A DNA stretch of 64,000 nucleotides, taken from assembly GCA_015069015.1 (NCBI GenBank), contig SVJK01000001.1:21846-85845 (forward strand). The letters run 5' to 3'. A program made the translations under genes and the position numbers. Source of the stretch: Oscillospiraceae bacterium (GTDB taxonomy: Bacteria; Bacillota; Clostridia; UMGS1810). Under the pieces are notes generated by a model that worked only from the letters and a program-made list of their open reading frames with translations, had not been told where the DNA came from and did not search any database. Position 1 is the first letter of the stretch. Every line of letters starts with the position of its first letter. Below are positions 1-8,040 of this stretch, piece after piece.

Positions 1-683
1 AAAAGGGCATATCTGGCAGAGATGAACTCATATACAATGTGGTTACAGACAACGAAAGAAGAATAAATTATCATAATGCTTTTCAGTATAGCAATTGGAC
101 AGGATATGAATTCATCAAGCCCATTAAGCCCACAGGCTATATAAGTAATATGTTTTACTCTTGTAATAATATGACATCACTCCCCACACCTTTAGATTTT
201 AGTGAAGCGTTCACGGCTGATAATTATGTTGAATCCTATACTTATCGTACAAGTGTATTTGCATATTGCAGAAACCTTGAATTTGTTCCTGACTTAAATA
301 TGAAAGCACTTGGTGGAATAGAGCAATGGTTTCGGCAATGTCGGGAATTGCACACAATTGAGTTATTAAGGGTTAAAAGGGAGACCATATATACCAATAC
401 ATTTTCAGAATGTTCCGCTTTAACAAACATTACTTTTGAAGGTGAAATCGGACAGAGTATATCGTTTAAAGATTCCCCTTTGCTCTCTATAGAAAGTCAG
501 ATAAATATAATAAAGCACCTTGTTGACTTTTCGGGAACTGATGATGCAGGCACAAGAATATTGACAATTCATGCTAATGCGTGGGAAAAACTTAATCAGA
601 CATACAGTTCTCCAATTGAAGTTGGAATATCATTTTATGGCTCTTGGATTTCATATGTGGAATCCCTCGGGTGGAGTATGTAA
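1..683 (+). CDS. Phage tail-fibre-like protein, 5' truncated
   Basis: The reading frame is open from the left edge of the window, so the N-terminus is missing. A GTG at 39 is an internal codon, not a convincing start. The visible part has spaced motifs of the BspA/LRR_5 kind (MFYSCNNMTSLPT, FAYCRNLEFVP, TFSECSALTNI), a repeat often found in bacterial surface proteins and in receptor-binding tail proteins of Firmicutes prophages. It is the first gene of a compact plus-strand run that continues into holin and endolysin genes. That position, just upstream of lysis, is typical of tail-fibre or baseplate-distal genes. The role is inferred from repeat type and context. Confidence 0.5.
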   Translation, partial: KGISGRDELIYNVVTDNERRINYHNAFQYSNWTGYEFIKPIKPTGYISNMFYSCNNMTSLPTPLDFSEAFTADNYVESYTYRTSVFAYCRNLEFVPDLNMKALGGIEQWFRQCRELHTIELLRVKRETIYTNTFSECSALTNITFEGEIGQSISFKDSPLLSIESQINIIKHLVDFSGTDDAGTRILTIHANAWEKLNQTYSSPIEVGISFYGSWISYVESLGWSM

Positions 684-690
684 AGGGGGT

Positions 691-981
691 ATGAATATGA
701 AAAAAGGTGTTCACAAAAAACTTGATGAAACATTAATTCCAAATACCGTGATGGAAATTATATTAATTGATGGTATTGAAACTGCATATGTCATAACTCC
801 CGAAAAAGGATACAAACTTCACGCAAAAGAACTTGACCGTCCCATATTTGATGAAGAGGCTATGACAGAAACAAATGAAATTGAACTTGGGTTTACCGAG
901 GGGATAAAAAGTTGTTCCATAAATTATAATTTTGCAGAAAATCCAAGAGAATTTTATGCGGTGGAGAGTGATGAGCAGTGA
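691..981 (+). CDS. Small phage accessory protein, unknown function
   Basis: A 96-residue acidic protein. The ATG at 691 follows an AAAGGGGG ribosome binding site at the stop of the tail-fibre-like gene; an in-frame upstream extension overlaps that gene and lacks a site. There is no signal peptide, membrane segment or recognisable motif. It lies between the tail-fibre-like gene and small membrane proteins, the place where many Firmicutes prophages carry short XkdX-like or tail-accessory proteins. It ends in a 4-base overlap with the next start, indicating translational coupling. Function not recognised. Confidence 0.55.
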   Translation: MNMKKGVHKKLDETLIPNTVMEIILIDGIETAYVITPEKGYKLHAKELDRPIFDEEAMTETNEIELGFTEGIKSCSINYNFAENPREFYAVESDEQ

Positions 982-1304
982 AAAATTTTTTTGACATTTT
1001 AATATACATCTCCACCTGCCTTGGTGCAGTTGGTGCAATCACTCTCTTTTTAAAAAAATTCCTTGCAAAAATCCTTTCTTCTGAACTTGAGCCTTTAAAA
1101 GGGCAGATTCACAAAATGGATGTTAAAGAGTGCAGAAGATTTTTGATTGACTTTCTTGTGGATGTTGAGCAAGGATGTGACAAAAACGAGGTACAGTGGA
1201 AGTTTGCACACGATGTTTACGATCACTACACAAATGATTTGGGCGAAAATTCATATGTTAAAGACTTTTGGGAAAGGGTGATGACAAATGGGAACAATGA
1301 ATAA
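978..1304 (+). CDS. Membrane-anchored phage protein, unknown function
   Basis: A 108-residue protein starting at a GTG that overlaps the upstream TGA by four bases (GTGA). The first 25 to 30 residues form one hydrophobic segment followed by lysines. The rest is a charged cytoplasmic-looking domain with helical heptads and a conserved-looking WERV ending. The single N-terminal anchor and the position before two holin-like genes suggest a part of the lysis module, but no family is recognised. It overlaps the following gene by 17 bases. Confidence 0.55.
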   Translation: MKNFFDILIYISTCLGAVGAITLFLKKFLAKILSSELEPLKGQIHKMDVKECRRFLIDFLVDVEQGCDKNEVQWKFAHDVYDHYTNDLGENSYVKDFWERVMTNGNNE

Positions 1305-1491
1305 GATTTTGGTTTTAATCGGAATAACAACCTTGATTTTCATATGTGCCTGTATGTATTTTGCATGGCACGAAAAGATTGTACCCGACTCATTAATATA
1401 TTCATATTTTGGTGCTATTGGCGCTGAAGGAATAGTGATGGGTTGGATTAAAAATGTAAAGGAGAAAAGCAATGGAAATAATAACAAATAA
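1288..1491 (+). CDS. Holin-like two-helix membrane protein
   Basis: A 67-residue protein with two hydrophobic stretches, about residues 6 to 27 and 37 to 53, and a basic asparagine-rich tail. Size and topology match class II holins, which permeabilise the membrane and release the endolysin. The next gene, a three-helix protein, is an equally good holin candidate, so this one could instead be an antiholin or companion. It overlaps both neighbours, which indicates coupled translation. The holin role is inferred from topology and context only. Confidence 0.5.
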   Translation: MGTMNKILVLIGITTLIFICACMYFAWHEKIVPDSLIYSYFGAIGAEGIVMGWIKNVKEKSNGNNNK

Positions 1492-1789
1492 CATAGGCAG
1501 TATTCTTGGAATTGTGATGATTCTGGCATTTTCGGTCAATATCATCGTGCAGGTTACAAAAGATTTTATACTGCTTCCCACAAAACTCTGGTGCATAGTT
1601 GTCTCTGCATCACTTATCATCGGATGTGTGCTTTCGGTTATGGCAATCGGATACATAAAATTTTCATTCCTTGCAATCATTCTTGCAATTGCCGGCTCTT
1701 TTATTGTTGCATTTATTGCAATGTATGGTTTTGACACTTTCAGAGAACTTTGGGAAAGGTTTAAGAAAGGGGAAAACATCAATGATTAA
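1472..1789 (+). CDS. Putative phage holin (three membrane helices)
   Basis: A 105-residue protein with three predicted membrane segments (about residues 8-28, 38-60 and 64-86) and a charged C-terminal tail (RELWERFKKGE). This layout is typical of class I phage holins. It lies directly upstream of the endolysin gene and overlaps it by eight bases, the usual holin-endolysin order. AGGAGA lies a few bases before the ATG. Family not identified by name. Confidence 0.65.
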   Translation: MEIITNNIGSILGIVMILAFSVNIIVQVTKDFILLPTKLWCIVVSASLIIGCVLSVMAIGYIKFSFLAIILAIAGSFIVAFIAMYGFDTFRELWERFKKGENIND

Positions 1790-2522
1790 AACTTACAGCA
1801 GAAAATCAGACGGAGCAAAAAAACTTTCTGAAAACTTTTGTGTCAGAGAGTTTGCCTGCAAGGATGGATCCGATACAGTTCTGATTTCAGAAGAACTTGT
1901 GAAAATTCTTCAAAAGATAAGAAATCATTTTAAAAAGCCTGTAACAATTAACTCTGCCTACAGAAACAAGGCATACAACAAAAAAATTGGCGGTGCAACT
2001 TATAGTCAGCACACATACGGAACTGCGGCAGATATTGTTGTGCAGGGGGTTAGTCCTGAAGAGGTGGCAAAATATGCAGAATACTTAATGCCAAAGACAG
2101 GCGGTATCGGTCTTTATCCAACCTTTACACACGTTGATGTGAGAGTGGCAAGAGCAAGATGGAAAAACTATGGCAGAGAAGTTGGCGTTTCGGGATTCCC
2201 CGGATTCAAGCAAAAAGATCTTACAGACACACCTGAAATCATATCCGAACTTGAGGAAAGAGGAATCGTCACAAATCCCGCTCTCTGGAATGTGAAATGC
2301 ACATCTGACAAAAATGCTTACTGGCTTGCAAGAAAAATTTGCAACAAGACAAAAATGAGCAAAGGGAGAAATCCTAAACTTGAAAGTGTCAACGACATTG
2401 TGTGGGAACTTGGGGAAAGAAAAATCATCACAGACACCCATCTTTGGATGAAACTCTTTGAAGATGACAAGGATCTTTACTGGCTTGGATACAAGGCGGT
2501 TAATATGACGGTTAATATATGA
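1782..2522 (+). CDS. Peptidase M15-family phage endolysin
   Basis: A 246-residue protein. The ATG at 1782 follows GAAAGGGG and overlaps the holin stop; an upstream in-frame extension would run inside the holin gene. Residues 1 to about 125 carry the M15_3/DUF882-type peptidase signature: SAYRNKAYN, then SQHTYGTAADI (HxxGxAxD zinc ligands) and HVDVR (third ligand). Such enzymes cut peptide cross-links in peptidoglycan. The remaining 120 residues hold two copies of a related unit (ISELEERGIV...YWLARK and VWELGERKII...YWLGYK), probably a duplicated substrate-binding region. With the preceding holin it forms the lysis cassette. Confidence 0.85.
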   Translation: MIKTYSRKSDGAKKLSENFCVREFACKDGSDTVLISEELVKILQKIRNHFKKPVTINSAYRNKAYNKKIGGATYSQHTYGTAADIVVQGVSPEEVAKYAEYLMPKTGGIGLYPTFTHVDVRVARARWKNYGREVGVSGFPGFKQKDLTDTPEIISELEERGIVTNPALWNVKCTSDKNAYWLARKICNKTKMSKGRNPKLESVNDIVWELGERKIITDTHLWMKLFEDDKDLYWLGYKAVNMTVNI

Positions 2523-2533
2523 GGTAGTGAAAA

Positions 2534-2704
2534 ATGTATATCAAAACATCAAAGCCTTCGAATGATTCAGAAAAAACTTATGAATCTATTATAAACTATA
2601 TTGAAAATCTAAAAGAGGAGATTTCTTTCAGGCTGGAAAACCTAAACAAAAAAGCTGATCTTCTTCAGGCGGCTATAAACGAAATGAGAGGTGAATCCCA
2701 ATGA
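2534..2704 (+). CDS. 56-residue coiled-coil phage protein
   Basis: A small gene between the endolysin and the next reading frame. The ATG at 2534 is preceded by GAGGTAGTG, and the TGA at 2702-2704 overlaps the next ATG (ATGA). The product is highly helical, with heptad-like spacing of Ile/Leu from about residue 18 to 50 (ESIINYIENLKEEISFRLEN). It has no membrane segment or cysteines. The overlap and ribosome site make it a credible gene despite its size. Small coiled-coil proteins near tail genes can be assembly or connector factors, but the function is unknown. Confidence 0.6.
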   Translation: MYIKTSKPSNDSEKTYESIINYIENLKEEISFRLENLNKKADLLQAAINEMRGESQ

Positions 2705-3057
2705 CAACATCTGATGTGATAACAAAGTGTGACAGAATTAAACCAAACGAATATTCCTACGGGCAAAAAAGAGAATGGCTTAACAAAATTGAGTCTGAAA
2801 TCAGGCAATATGCTTCTATGTATTCAGGCAAAAATGCAGACCTTTCGTATACAAACGTTGAAAACCCTGTTTTGTTTTTGGATGACATATATATGGACAT
2901 ATATCTTTATTATATAATATCCATGATTGATCTTTCAAATCAGGAATATGCTCTATACAATAATTCTTCGTCATTTTACAACGACAGACTGAGAAACTGG
3001 CAAAAAAAATATCGCCGGGAGAATATGCCCGAATGTAATGTTTCCATAAATTTATAG
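2701..3057 (+). CDS. Phage hypothetical protein, 118 residues
   Basis: An ATG-started frame coupled by ATGA to the 56-residue gene, with GAGAGGTG upstream. The product is soluble, rich in Tyr and Asn, and predicted mainly helical. The sequence FLDDIYMDIYLYYIISMIDL suggests a buried amphipathic core helix. Length and helical content resemble small head-tail connector or adaptor proteins, but I see no diagnostic motif. Its stop is followed by TAGGAGGTG, the ribosome site of the large structural gene downstream, so they are probably made together. Confidence 0.55.
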   Translation: MTTSDVITKCDRIKPNEYSYGQKREWLNKIESEIRQYASMYSGKNADLSYTNVENPVLFLDDIYMDIYLYYIISMIDLSNQEYALYNNSSSFYNDRLRNWQKKYRRENMPECNVSINL

Positions 3058-3069
3058 GAGGTGAATTTT

Positions 3070-4866
3070 ATGCTTCCATTTATGACATCAAAAGTAAAAT
3101 TCAATGAAAAAGCAATTCGGTCTTTCTTGGGACTTAACAAAGGAGAAGATATGTCTGTCGGGGAAATTACAGAAAGTAATAATATGACATCTCTGTACTT
3201 TCCGGCTCTCGGAACAAGAAAAAAAAGGATGACATTATCTGAAACAGAAGGGATAATTAATGGCTTTTCAACATTTGAGGGATATATATATACTTCATAT
3301 ATTCCCGAAAGTAACCGAATGTTTTTAAATTATGACAGTACTGATTATGAATTTACTGAATTCACCGATTCCCCTCCGGAACATATTAGAAGATTTGCCG
3401 CTCTTTCAGACTGTATTCTGATAATTCCTGATAATATCCTTTTTTACACAAACTCCAGAAGTTTTTCAAGGATATGTGTTTCGAATTCGTCAACCATTAA
3501 AAAAGTAAAGGATAAATTTGCATTGGAAACCAATAATTCAAGTGCTATGGATAATGCACAGACACGCTATATTGCGTCATATACCCACAACAGTATTTCA
3601 TACAGAAAAACAAATTATTCCATAAACGGAATTAAGGATTTCTACTATTCAAATTTTGATGTTTCCCTTAAGCCCGGTGATATTATAAACCTTAAAATGA
3701 CGGTGTTTTCAGACAGTGCCGAAGAGGATAATGCTTACAGAGAATATGTCCAAAAAATGAAAAATGGTATCAGTGTAAAAATAAAAGATATTACATCAGT
3801 AACACATAGCACAGTTATCGGTGATATAACTGAAACAGTTGCACTTATCTTCGATGATAATACTATCGACTGCGGCAAATATAAAAGCTTGAAAATATCA
3901 AAAATCATTGTTGAAAGAGGAATGCCTGTACTTGAAAATATCTGTTCTCACAACAACCGCATCTGGGCAACGGCAGGAAATGAAATATATACATCAAAAC
4001 TTGGAGATGCATCGGAGTGGAACGATTTTTCCGTGGATTCACATGGTCTGCTTCCTTATGCCTGCTTTAACACAAAAGCAGAAACCGGCGGTGTCTTTAC
4101 AGGAATCATTGCATATAACAACTTTGTATTTGCTTTCAAAGAAAATGCCATTCATAAAATTTATGGAAATACTCCTGACGAATATTTACTATACACCAAA
4201 ATATGTTCAGGTCTCAAAAACGGTTCGAACTTGTGTCTTTGCACCGGTGCAGACTCTATCATATATCCTTCTTCGGACGGAATATACACATACTCGGACG
4301 ATTTTCCAAAGTGCATATCCGAAAAGTTGAATTATAGTTTTAAACCTGTGGATGCCTGTTCCAACAACAGATACTACTATCTTTTGGCATCTTGTGAAAA
4401 CAAAAACATTCTTCTTGTATACGACCTCCGAAGGAAAATCTGGCATACTCAGGACGTTCCTGAAGATTCCGTCTTTTTAGCATCTCACGGAAAAGACATA
4501 TATCTTGCAACAAAGTCAAAGGTATTGCTGGTTGACTCATCCTTAGAGGATGAAGAGAAAAAAGAAAATGTATTATGGAGTTTCAAAATGGATTTTGACG
4601 ACCGTCTTTTTGATAAAAAGGGGTACGGAACAGTATCACTCAGATACTCTCTTGAAAAAAATGCATCATTTAAGGTAAGAACTATTTATGATGATAATAC
4701 CAAAGGTGCAATTTGCGGAGCAATATATGACGAAAGCCAAACCGGCGGATGCACAATAACCATACCGGTCAAAAGATGCCGAAAGTTTACTCTTGAATTT
4801 TCCGGAAGAGGTTTTTTCCTTCTTAAGGGATTAAAACTCAAATTCTATCAGGGAAGTGAAATGTAA
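3070..4866 (+). CDS. Large phage structural protein, beta-propeller-like
   Basis: A 598-residue protein. The ATG at 3070 is seven bases after AGGAGGTG; a GTG at 3061 lies inside that site and is unlikely to be used. Residues about 280 to 500 contain repeated beta-strand motifs such as NRIWATAGNEIYTSKLG, NFVFAFKENAIHKIYG and KDIYLATKSKVLLVD. This is the blade pattern seen in stabilisation or tail-hub proteins of short-tailed phages (P22 gp10-like or T7 gp12-like architecture). The assignment rests on motif pattern, not a search. No signal peptide or membrane segment is seen. The position after the lysis genes is unusual for a structural gene. Confidence 0.55.
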   Translation: MLPFMTSKVKFNEKAIRSFLGLNKGEDMSVGEITESNNMTSLYFPALGTRKKRMTLSETEGIINGFSTFEGYIYTSYIPESNRMFLNYDSTDYEFTEFTDSPPEHIRRFAALSDCILIIPDNILFYTNSRSFSRICVSNSSTIKKVKDKFALETNNSSAMDNAQTRYIASYTHNSISYRKTNYSINGIKDFYYSNFDVSLKPGDIINLKMTVFSDSAEEDNAYREYVQKMKNGISVKIKDITSVTHSTVIGDITETVALIFDDNTIDCGKYKSLKISKIIVERGMPVLENICSHNNRIWATAGNEIYTSKLGDASEWNDFSVDSHGLLPYACFNTKAETGGVFTGIIAYNNFVFAFKENAIHKIYGNTPDEYLLYTKICSGLKNGSNLCLCTGADSIIYPSSDGIYTYSDDFPKCISEKLNYSFKPVDACSNNRYYYLLASCENKNILLVYDLRRKIWHTQDVPEDSVFLASHGKDIYLATKSKVLLVDSSLEDEEKKENVLWSFKMDFDDRLFDKKGYGTVSLRYSLEKNASFKVRTIYDDNTKGAICGAIYDESQTGGCTITIPVKRCRKFTLEFSGRGFFLLKGLKLKFYQGSEM

Positions 4867-4899
4867 AAAACAAATTTTTTCTATGAAAGGAGCAATAAA

Positions 4900-5850
4900 A
4901 TGTCCACATATTTTGACAAAAAGAAACTAATTGACGAAAACAAAGACTTGTATATCTCATCTTACGACAAATCCCTCACCCCTGACGCACTCTCAAAAAT
5001 TGTCGAACAAAAACGAATATATAAAAAGGCTGAGGAATCGGGAGACATCAAAACAATGAAAGAAGCAAATGATAAAGCCAATTCCATAAGAATGAATAAC
5101 GGTGACTATGATGGCGGAAGGGACGGAAGTGAATATAATACAAGTAGCAAAAAATATGAAATCAGGAACTTTTCTTCTTATGAATCCCCGTATCAAAAAC
5201 AAATAGATAACATCACAAAAGAATTACAAAACAAAAAGGGATTTTCATATAACTACGAAGATGATCCTGCATTTAAAGCATATTATGCGCTATATCAAAA
5301 GCTTGGTGATGATGCCTATGAAAGAGCTCTTTACGAAAATGCTGTACGCACAGGAGGAATGGTGAGCACAAGTGCAATTTCCGCCGCAACCGGTGCAAAA
5401 AACCATTATAATTCTATGATAAGTGCCAAAATTCCCGAACTGTTCAGAGATGCGTATTCAAGATATAAAGACGAATACGAGAGGCTTTTTGACACTTTGG
5501 AACAGTTATCAGAGCTTGATGAAAAAAACTATTCCCGATACAGAGATGAAATTGAAGACTTTGAATCTGACAGAGAGTATTATTACAAAAAGCAAAAAGA
5601 CGGTCTTGATCGCATTTTTGATGCTTACAAAACAGACAGCAATCTTGAATATAATATGCAAAGAGATATGAGTGAGCTCGACTACAAAAAAGAAAGAGAC
5701 AGAATTGATGACATCAGACAGGACAAAAAAATTGATGTACAAAAAGAGAAAAATGAGCTGGATGCCATTATTAATCTTGCCAAAGCCATCTATGGAAAAA
5801 CTCCTGTCAGCTCATCTGTCATATCCAACCTTTACTCATTAATCAAATAA
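4900..5850 (+). CDS. Phage coiled-coil protein, unknown function
   Basis: A 316-residue protein preceded by GAAAGGAGC seven bases before ATG. The N-terminal 100 residues are charged and low in hydrophobics. Residues about 100 to 180 contain an Ala/Gly-rich patch (GGMVSTSAISAATGAKNHY), and from about 185 to 295 there is a long Glu/Lys/Tyr-rich coiled coil (YSRYKDEYERLFDTLEQLSE and onward). The combination of an Ala-rich patch and a long coiled coil resembles ejection or inner-core proteins of short-tailed phages, but this is only analogy. It is the last gene of the phage run and is followed by a strong hairpin. Confidence 0.5.
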   Translation: MSTYFDKKKLIDENKDLYISSYDKSLTPDALSKIVEQKRIYKKAEESGDIKTMKEANDKANSIRMNNGDYDGGRDGSEYNTSSKKYEIRNFSSYESPYQKQIDNITKELQNKKGFSYNYEDDPAFKAYYALYQKLGDDAYERALYENAVRTGGMVSTSAISAATGAKNHYNSMISAKIPELFRDAYSRYKDEYERLFDTLEQLSELDEKNYSRYRDEIEDFESDREYYYKKQKDGLDRIFDAYKTDSNLEYNMQRDMSELDYKKERDRIDDIRQDKKIDVQKEKNELDAIINLAKAIYGKTPVSSSVISNLYSLIK

Positions 5851-5854
5851 AACA

Positions 5855-5884
5855 AACTCCCCGCCAAAACAAAGGCGGGGAGTT
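5855..5884 (+). terminator. Hairpin terminator at the end of the phage run
   Basis: A perfect 11-bp inverted repeat (AACTCCCCGCC / GGCGGGGAGTT) separated by eight bases, starting five bases after the last phage gene. The T tract after it is interrupted (TCTGTGGTTTT), so it may be only moderately efficient. Confidence 0.75.
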
Positions 5885-6167
5885 CTGTGGTTTTATGTTC
5901 AAAATATTTATAGAAATTCTTATTAAATATTCGCAGTAGAGATCCGATTCTTATATTTACTGAAATTATACACAATTTTTTCCACTTTGTCAACATTTTT
6001 TGCAAGTTAAGTTCGGAAAATATTCATTTTTTAGCCGTTTTATCCACATTTCAATACACTTTTTTGCTTTTTTTGCAAGATTGAGCAGCAAAACATTCGT
6101 TACAGAGTGTTTTTTAATAGTGAATATCTTAAAATTAAAACACACTTAAGTTTTTATAAAAAAAGTA
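5885..6167. other. AT-rich intergenic stretch
   Basis: Very AT-rich sequence between the phage terminator and the tRNA promoter, with many short T and A runs. I see no reading frame with a ribosome site and no clear attachment-site repeat shared with the phage end. It could hold the right boundary of the phage-like element, but nothing in the sequence fixes it. Confidence 0.4.
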
Positions 6168-6196
6168 TTGACATTTATTTTTGGCTATGATATAAT
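6168..6196 (+). promoter_or_regulatory. Consensus sigma-A promoter of tRNA-Asp
   Basis: TTGACA at 6168-6173 and TATAAT at 6191-6196 with a 17-base spacer, plus an extended -10 TG at 6188-6189. Both hexamers match the consensus exactly. Transcription should start near 6203, about 13 bases before the mature tRNA. Confidence 0.85.
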
Positions 6197-6215
6197 AATC
6201 AAGCTGAAACGAAAT

Positions 6216-6289
6216 GGCCGAGTAGTTCAGTTGGTTAGAATGCCAGCCTGTCACGCTGGAGGTCGAGGGTTCGAGCCCCTTCTCGGTCG
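6216..6289 (+). tRNA. tRNA-Asp (anticodon GTC)
   Basis: A full cloverleaf can be drawn. The acceptor stem GGCCGAG (6216-6222) pairs with CTCGGTC (6282-6288), with G discriminator at 6289. The anticodon stem is CCAGC/GCTGG with loop CTGTCAC and anticodon GTC at 6250-6252. The T-arm is GAGGG-TTCGAGC-CCCTT (6265-6281). CCA is not encoded and must be added after transcription. The last 15 bases of the gene are also the junction of the downstream 198-bp tandem repeat. Confidence 0.95.
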
Positions 6290-6691
6290 TAAAAATAACA
6301 CTTACCATATCAGGTGAGTGTTATTTTTTTTGAAATAAAAGGGGCTCGAACCCCGTGGGGGTTTTTGCGTTAAAAAAACGATTGATAATCGTTTTTAGCA
6401 AAAAGGTGCGAAGTCCGGTACCGAATCCCACAGGGATTGGGTGGACGAGCAAGAAAGACGCGTAGCGGATGTGCCCCTTCTCGGTCGTAAAAATAACACT
6501 TACCATATCAGGTGAGTGTTATTTTTTTTGAAATAAAAGGGGCTCGAACCCCGTGGGGGTTTTTGCGTTAAGAAAACGATTGATAATCGTTTTTAGCAAA
6601 AAGGTGCGAAGTCCGGTACCGAATCCCACAGGGATTGGGTGGACGAGCAAGAAAGACGCGTAGCGGATGTGCCCCTTCTCGGTCGTAAAAA
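6275..6691 (+). repeat. 198-bp tandem repeat beginning in the tRNA-Asp 3' end
   Basis: Unit 1 is 6275-6472 and unit 2 is 6473-6670. They differ by one base (A at 6374, G at 6572). A third partial copy, about 21 bases, starts at 6671. Each unit begins with GCCCCTTCTCGGTCGT, the 3' end of the tRNA plus one base. Each contains a terminator-like hairpin (AATAACACTTACC / GGTGAGTGTTATT, then eight T), a 15-bp reverse-complement copy of the tRNA T-arm (6339-6353 and 6537-6551), a hairpin AAAAACGATTGATAATCGTTTTT-like palindrome and a GTCC...GGAC stem-loop. No convincing coding frame is present. The array looks like serial insertion or duplication at a tRNA 3' end. Confidence 0.9.
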
Positions 6692-6723
6692 ATAGCACTT
6701 ACCTGACGGTAAGTGCTATTTTT
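6688..6723. terminator. Bidirectional hairpin terminator
   Basis: A perfect 16-bp inverted repeat (AAAAATAGCACTTACC / GGTAAGTGCTATTTTT) with TGAC loop. It is flanked by A and T tracts, so it can stop transcription from the tRNA array and from the minus-strand gene ending at 6730. It is clearly related in sequence to the terminator inside each 198-bp unit. Confidence 0.8.
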
Positions 6724-6729
6724 GTATTT

Positions 6730-8013
6730 TTATTCCATTGCAACTTTGTCTATTTCCTGAAGTATGCGATCTCTTTCTTCAGCGCTCTCTGCTTTAGCAA
6801 GCTGACTCTGAAGTTGAGCAAGTTTTTCGTCTTTTGTCATTTCCTGAGATGAGTTGTCTGGTGATTCATCACTTCCGTTATTCCCGGAATTGTCAGGCGT
6901 GTTTTCTGGAACGTTTGACGGTTCTTGAACATCACCGGTATTTTCCGGATCTGACGGTGTTTCTTCCTCGTCATCTACTACCTTAACTTCAATAGCATTA
7001 TCCATAGCATATTCATATGCAAAACTATCTTTACTGCAAACTATTACCAAATTGTGACAACCAAAAAATGCATCTTCTCCAATTTCTGTCACAGAATCGG
7101 GAATTTCTACTTCTTCAAGTCTTTCACATCCGCTAAATGCTCCATCACCTATGCGAACAAGCTTTTTACTGAAAACTATTTTTTCAAGGGACTCACAGTT
7201 TGTAAAAGCATGATTACCAACTGTTCTCAAATCACTTTTCTCACTCTTAAGTGTAACCTCTTCAAGATATGAACAACCATAGAATGCTCCCTCTCCGATT
7301 ACAGCAACGGAATCTGACAAAGTTACATGTTCGAGATTTGTCAGATCGTCAAATGAATATGAACCAATCGTTGTGATTTCACTACCAATTGTAAGATTTA
7401 ACACTTCTTCCGAATGTTCACTCCAGGGCTTGTTTTCTTCGTTACCGTCAAAGCCATCCATTATAAGCGTTTGATTTTCAACTGTCAAAGTTACTGAATG
7501 AAATCTGAATCCAAGGTCTTCCGACACATCGGAACTTATAACTTTTTCTCGTTTTGCTTTTCTGTTCTTGCTGGTTTTTGTGGTCTTTACAAGACTTGTC
7601 ACAAGATTATTCACAAGATATATTACCCCAAAAGCACCTATTATAATGAGTGCAACAACAATAACCATTACACTCTTTTTATTCTTCTTTTTCCTTCGTT
7701 CTTCTTCTCTTTGCGCTCTTCTCTCTTCAAGAGAACGTCTGAGTGTCTCAGATTGAAGGTCATATTCTCTTTCTTTTTCGAAGCGTTGAGCCTCTTCCGG
7801 ACTTTGGGAATCTTCCTTTATAGAATTAATAATTGCCGCTTTTTCCCTCTCGAAATCTTTGCCGGTTGCAATTTTCACAGTCTCACCTGCCAATGCAGAT
7901 TCCTTTTCTTCATTCTTCTTTTTTGTATCACTTACAGGATAATCGCAGTACGGACAGACAATTTCCGTGTCCGAAATTTCATTTTCACAATTATAACATT
8001 TTATAATATTCAT
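6730..8013 (-). CDS. Zinc-ribbon, membrane-anchored BspA-type LRR protein
   Basis: A 427-residue protein with three parts. Residues 1-25 form a zinc ribbon (Cys6, Cys9, Cys20, Cys23: CYNC and CPYC). A charged coiled-coil linker follows, then one membrane helix at about 113-135 (VMVIVVALIIIGAFGVIYLV). The outside part, about 190-330, carries five LRR_5/BspA repeats (GAFYGCSYLEEVTL, HAFTNCESLEKIVF, GAFSGCERLEEVEI, DAFFGCHNLVIV). The C-terminus is an acidic proline-rich linker and a short helical region. BspA repeats mediate protein or surface contacts. The start ATG at 8013 has GAAAGGGA upstream. It shares its ribbon-anchor layout with the gene at 30948. Confidence 0.75.
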   Translation of the reverse strand: MNIIKCYNCENEISDTEIVCPYCDYPVSDTKKKNEEKESALAGETVKIATGKDFEREKAAIINSIKEDSQSPEEAQRFEKEREYDLQSETLRRSLEERRAQREEERRKKKNKKSVMVIVVALIIIGAFGVIYLVNNLVTSLVKTTKTSKNRKAKREKVISSDVSEDLGFRFHSVTLTVENQTLIMDGFDGNEENKPWSEHSEEVLNLTIGSEITTIGSYSFDDLTNLEHVTLSDSVAVIGEGAFYGCSYLEEVTLKSEKSDLRTVGNHAFTNCESLEKIVFSKKLVRIGDGAFSGCERLEEVEIPDSVTEIGEDAFFGCHNLVIVCSKDSFAYEYAMDNAIEVKVVDDEEETPSDPENTGDVQEPSNVPENTPDNSGNNGSDESPDNSSQEMTKDEKLAQLQSQLAKAESAEERDRILQEIDKVAME

Positions 8014-8040
8014 AACCTTATCCCTTTCTTTTCTTTGGCG

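Noticed and set aside
6321-6506. A 61-residue minus-strand frame across the repeat unit
   Set aside because: It runs through hairpins and a tRNA-derived junction, has no ribosome site and would occur in any tandem copy by chance.
6275-6691. CRISPR array
   Set aside because: Units are 198 bp with no unique spacers between short repeats and no cas genes nearby.
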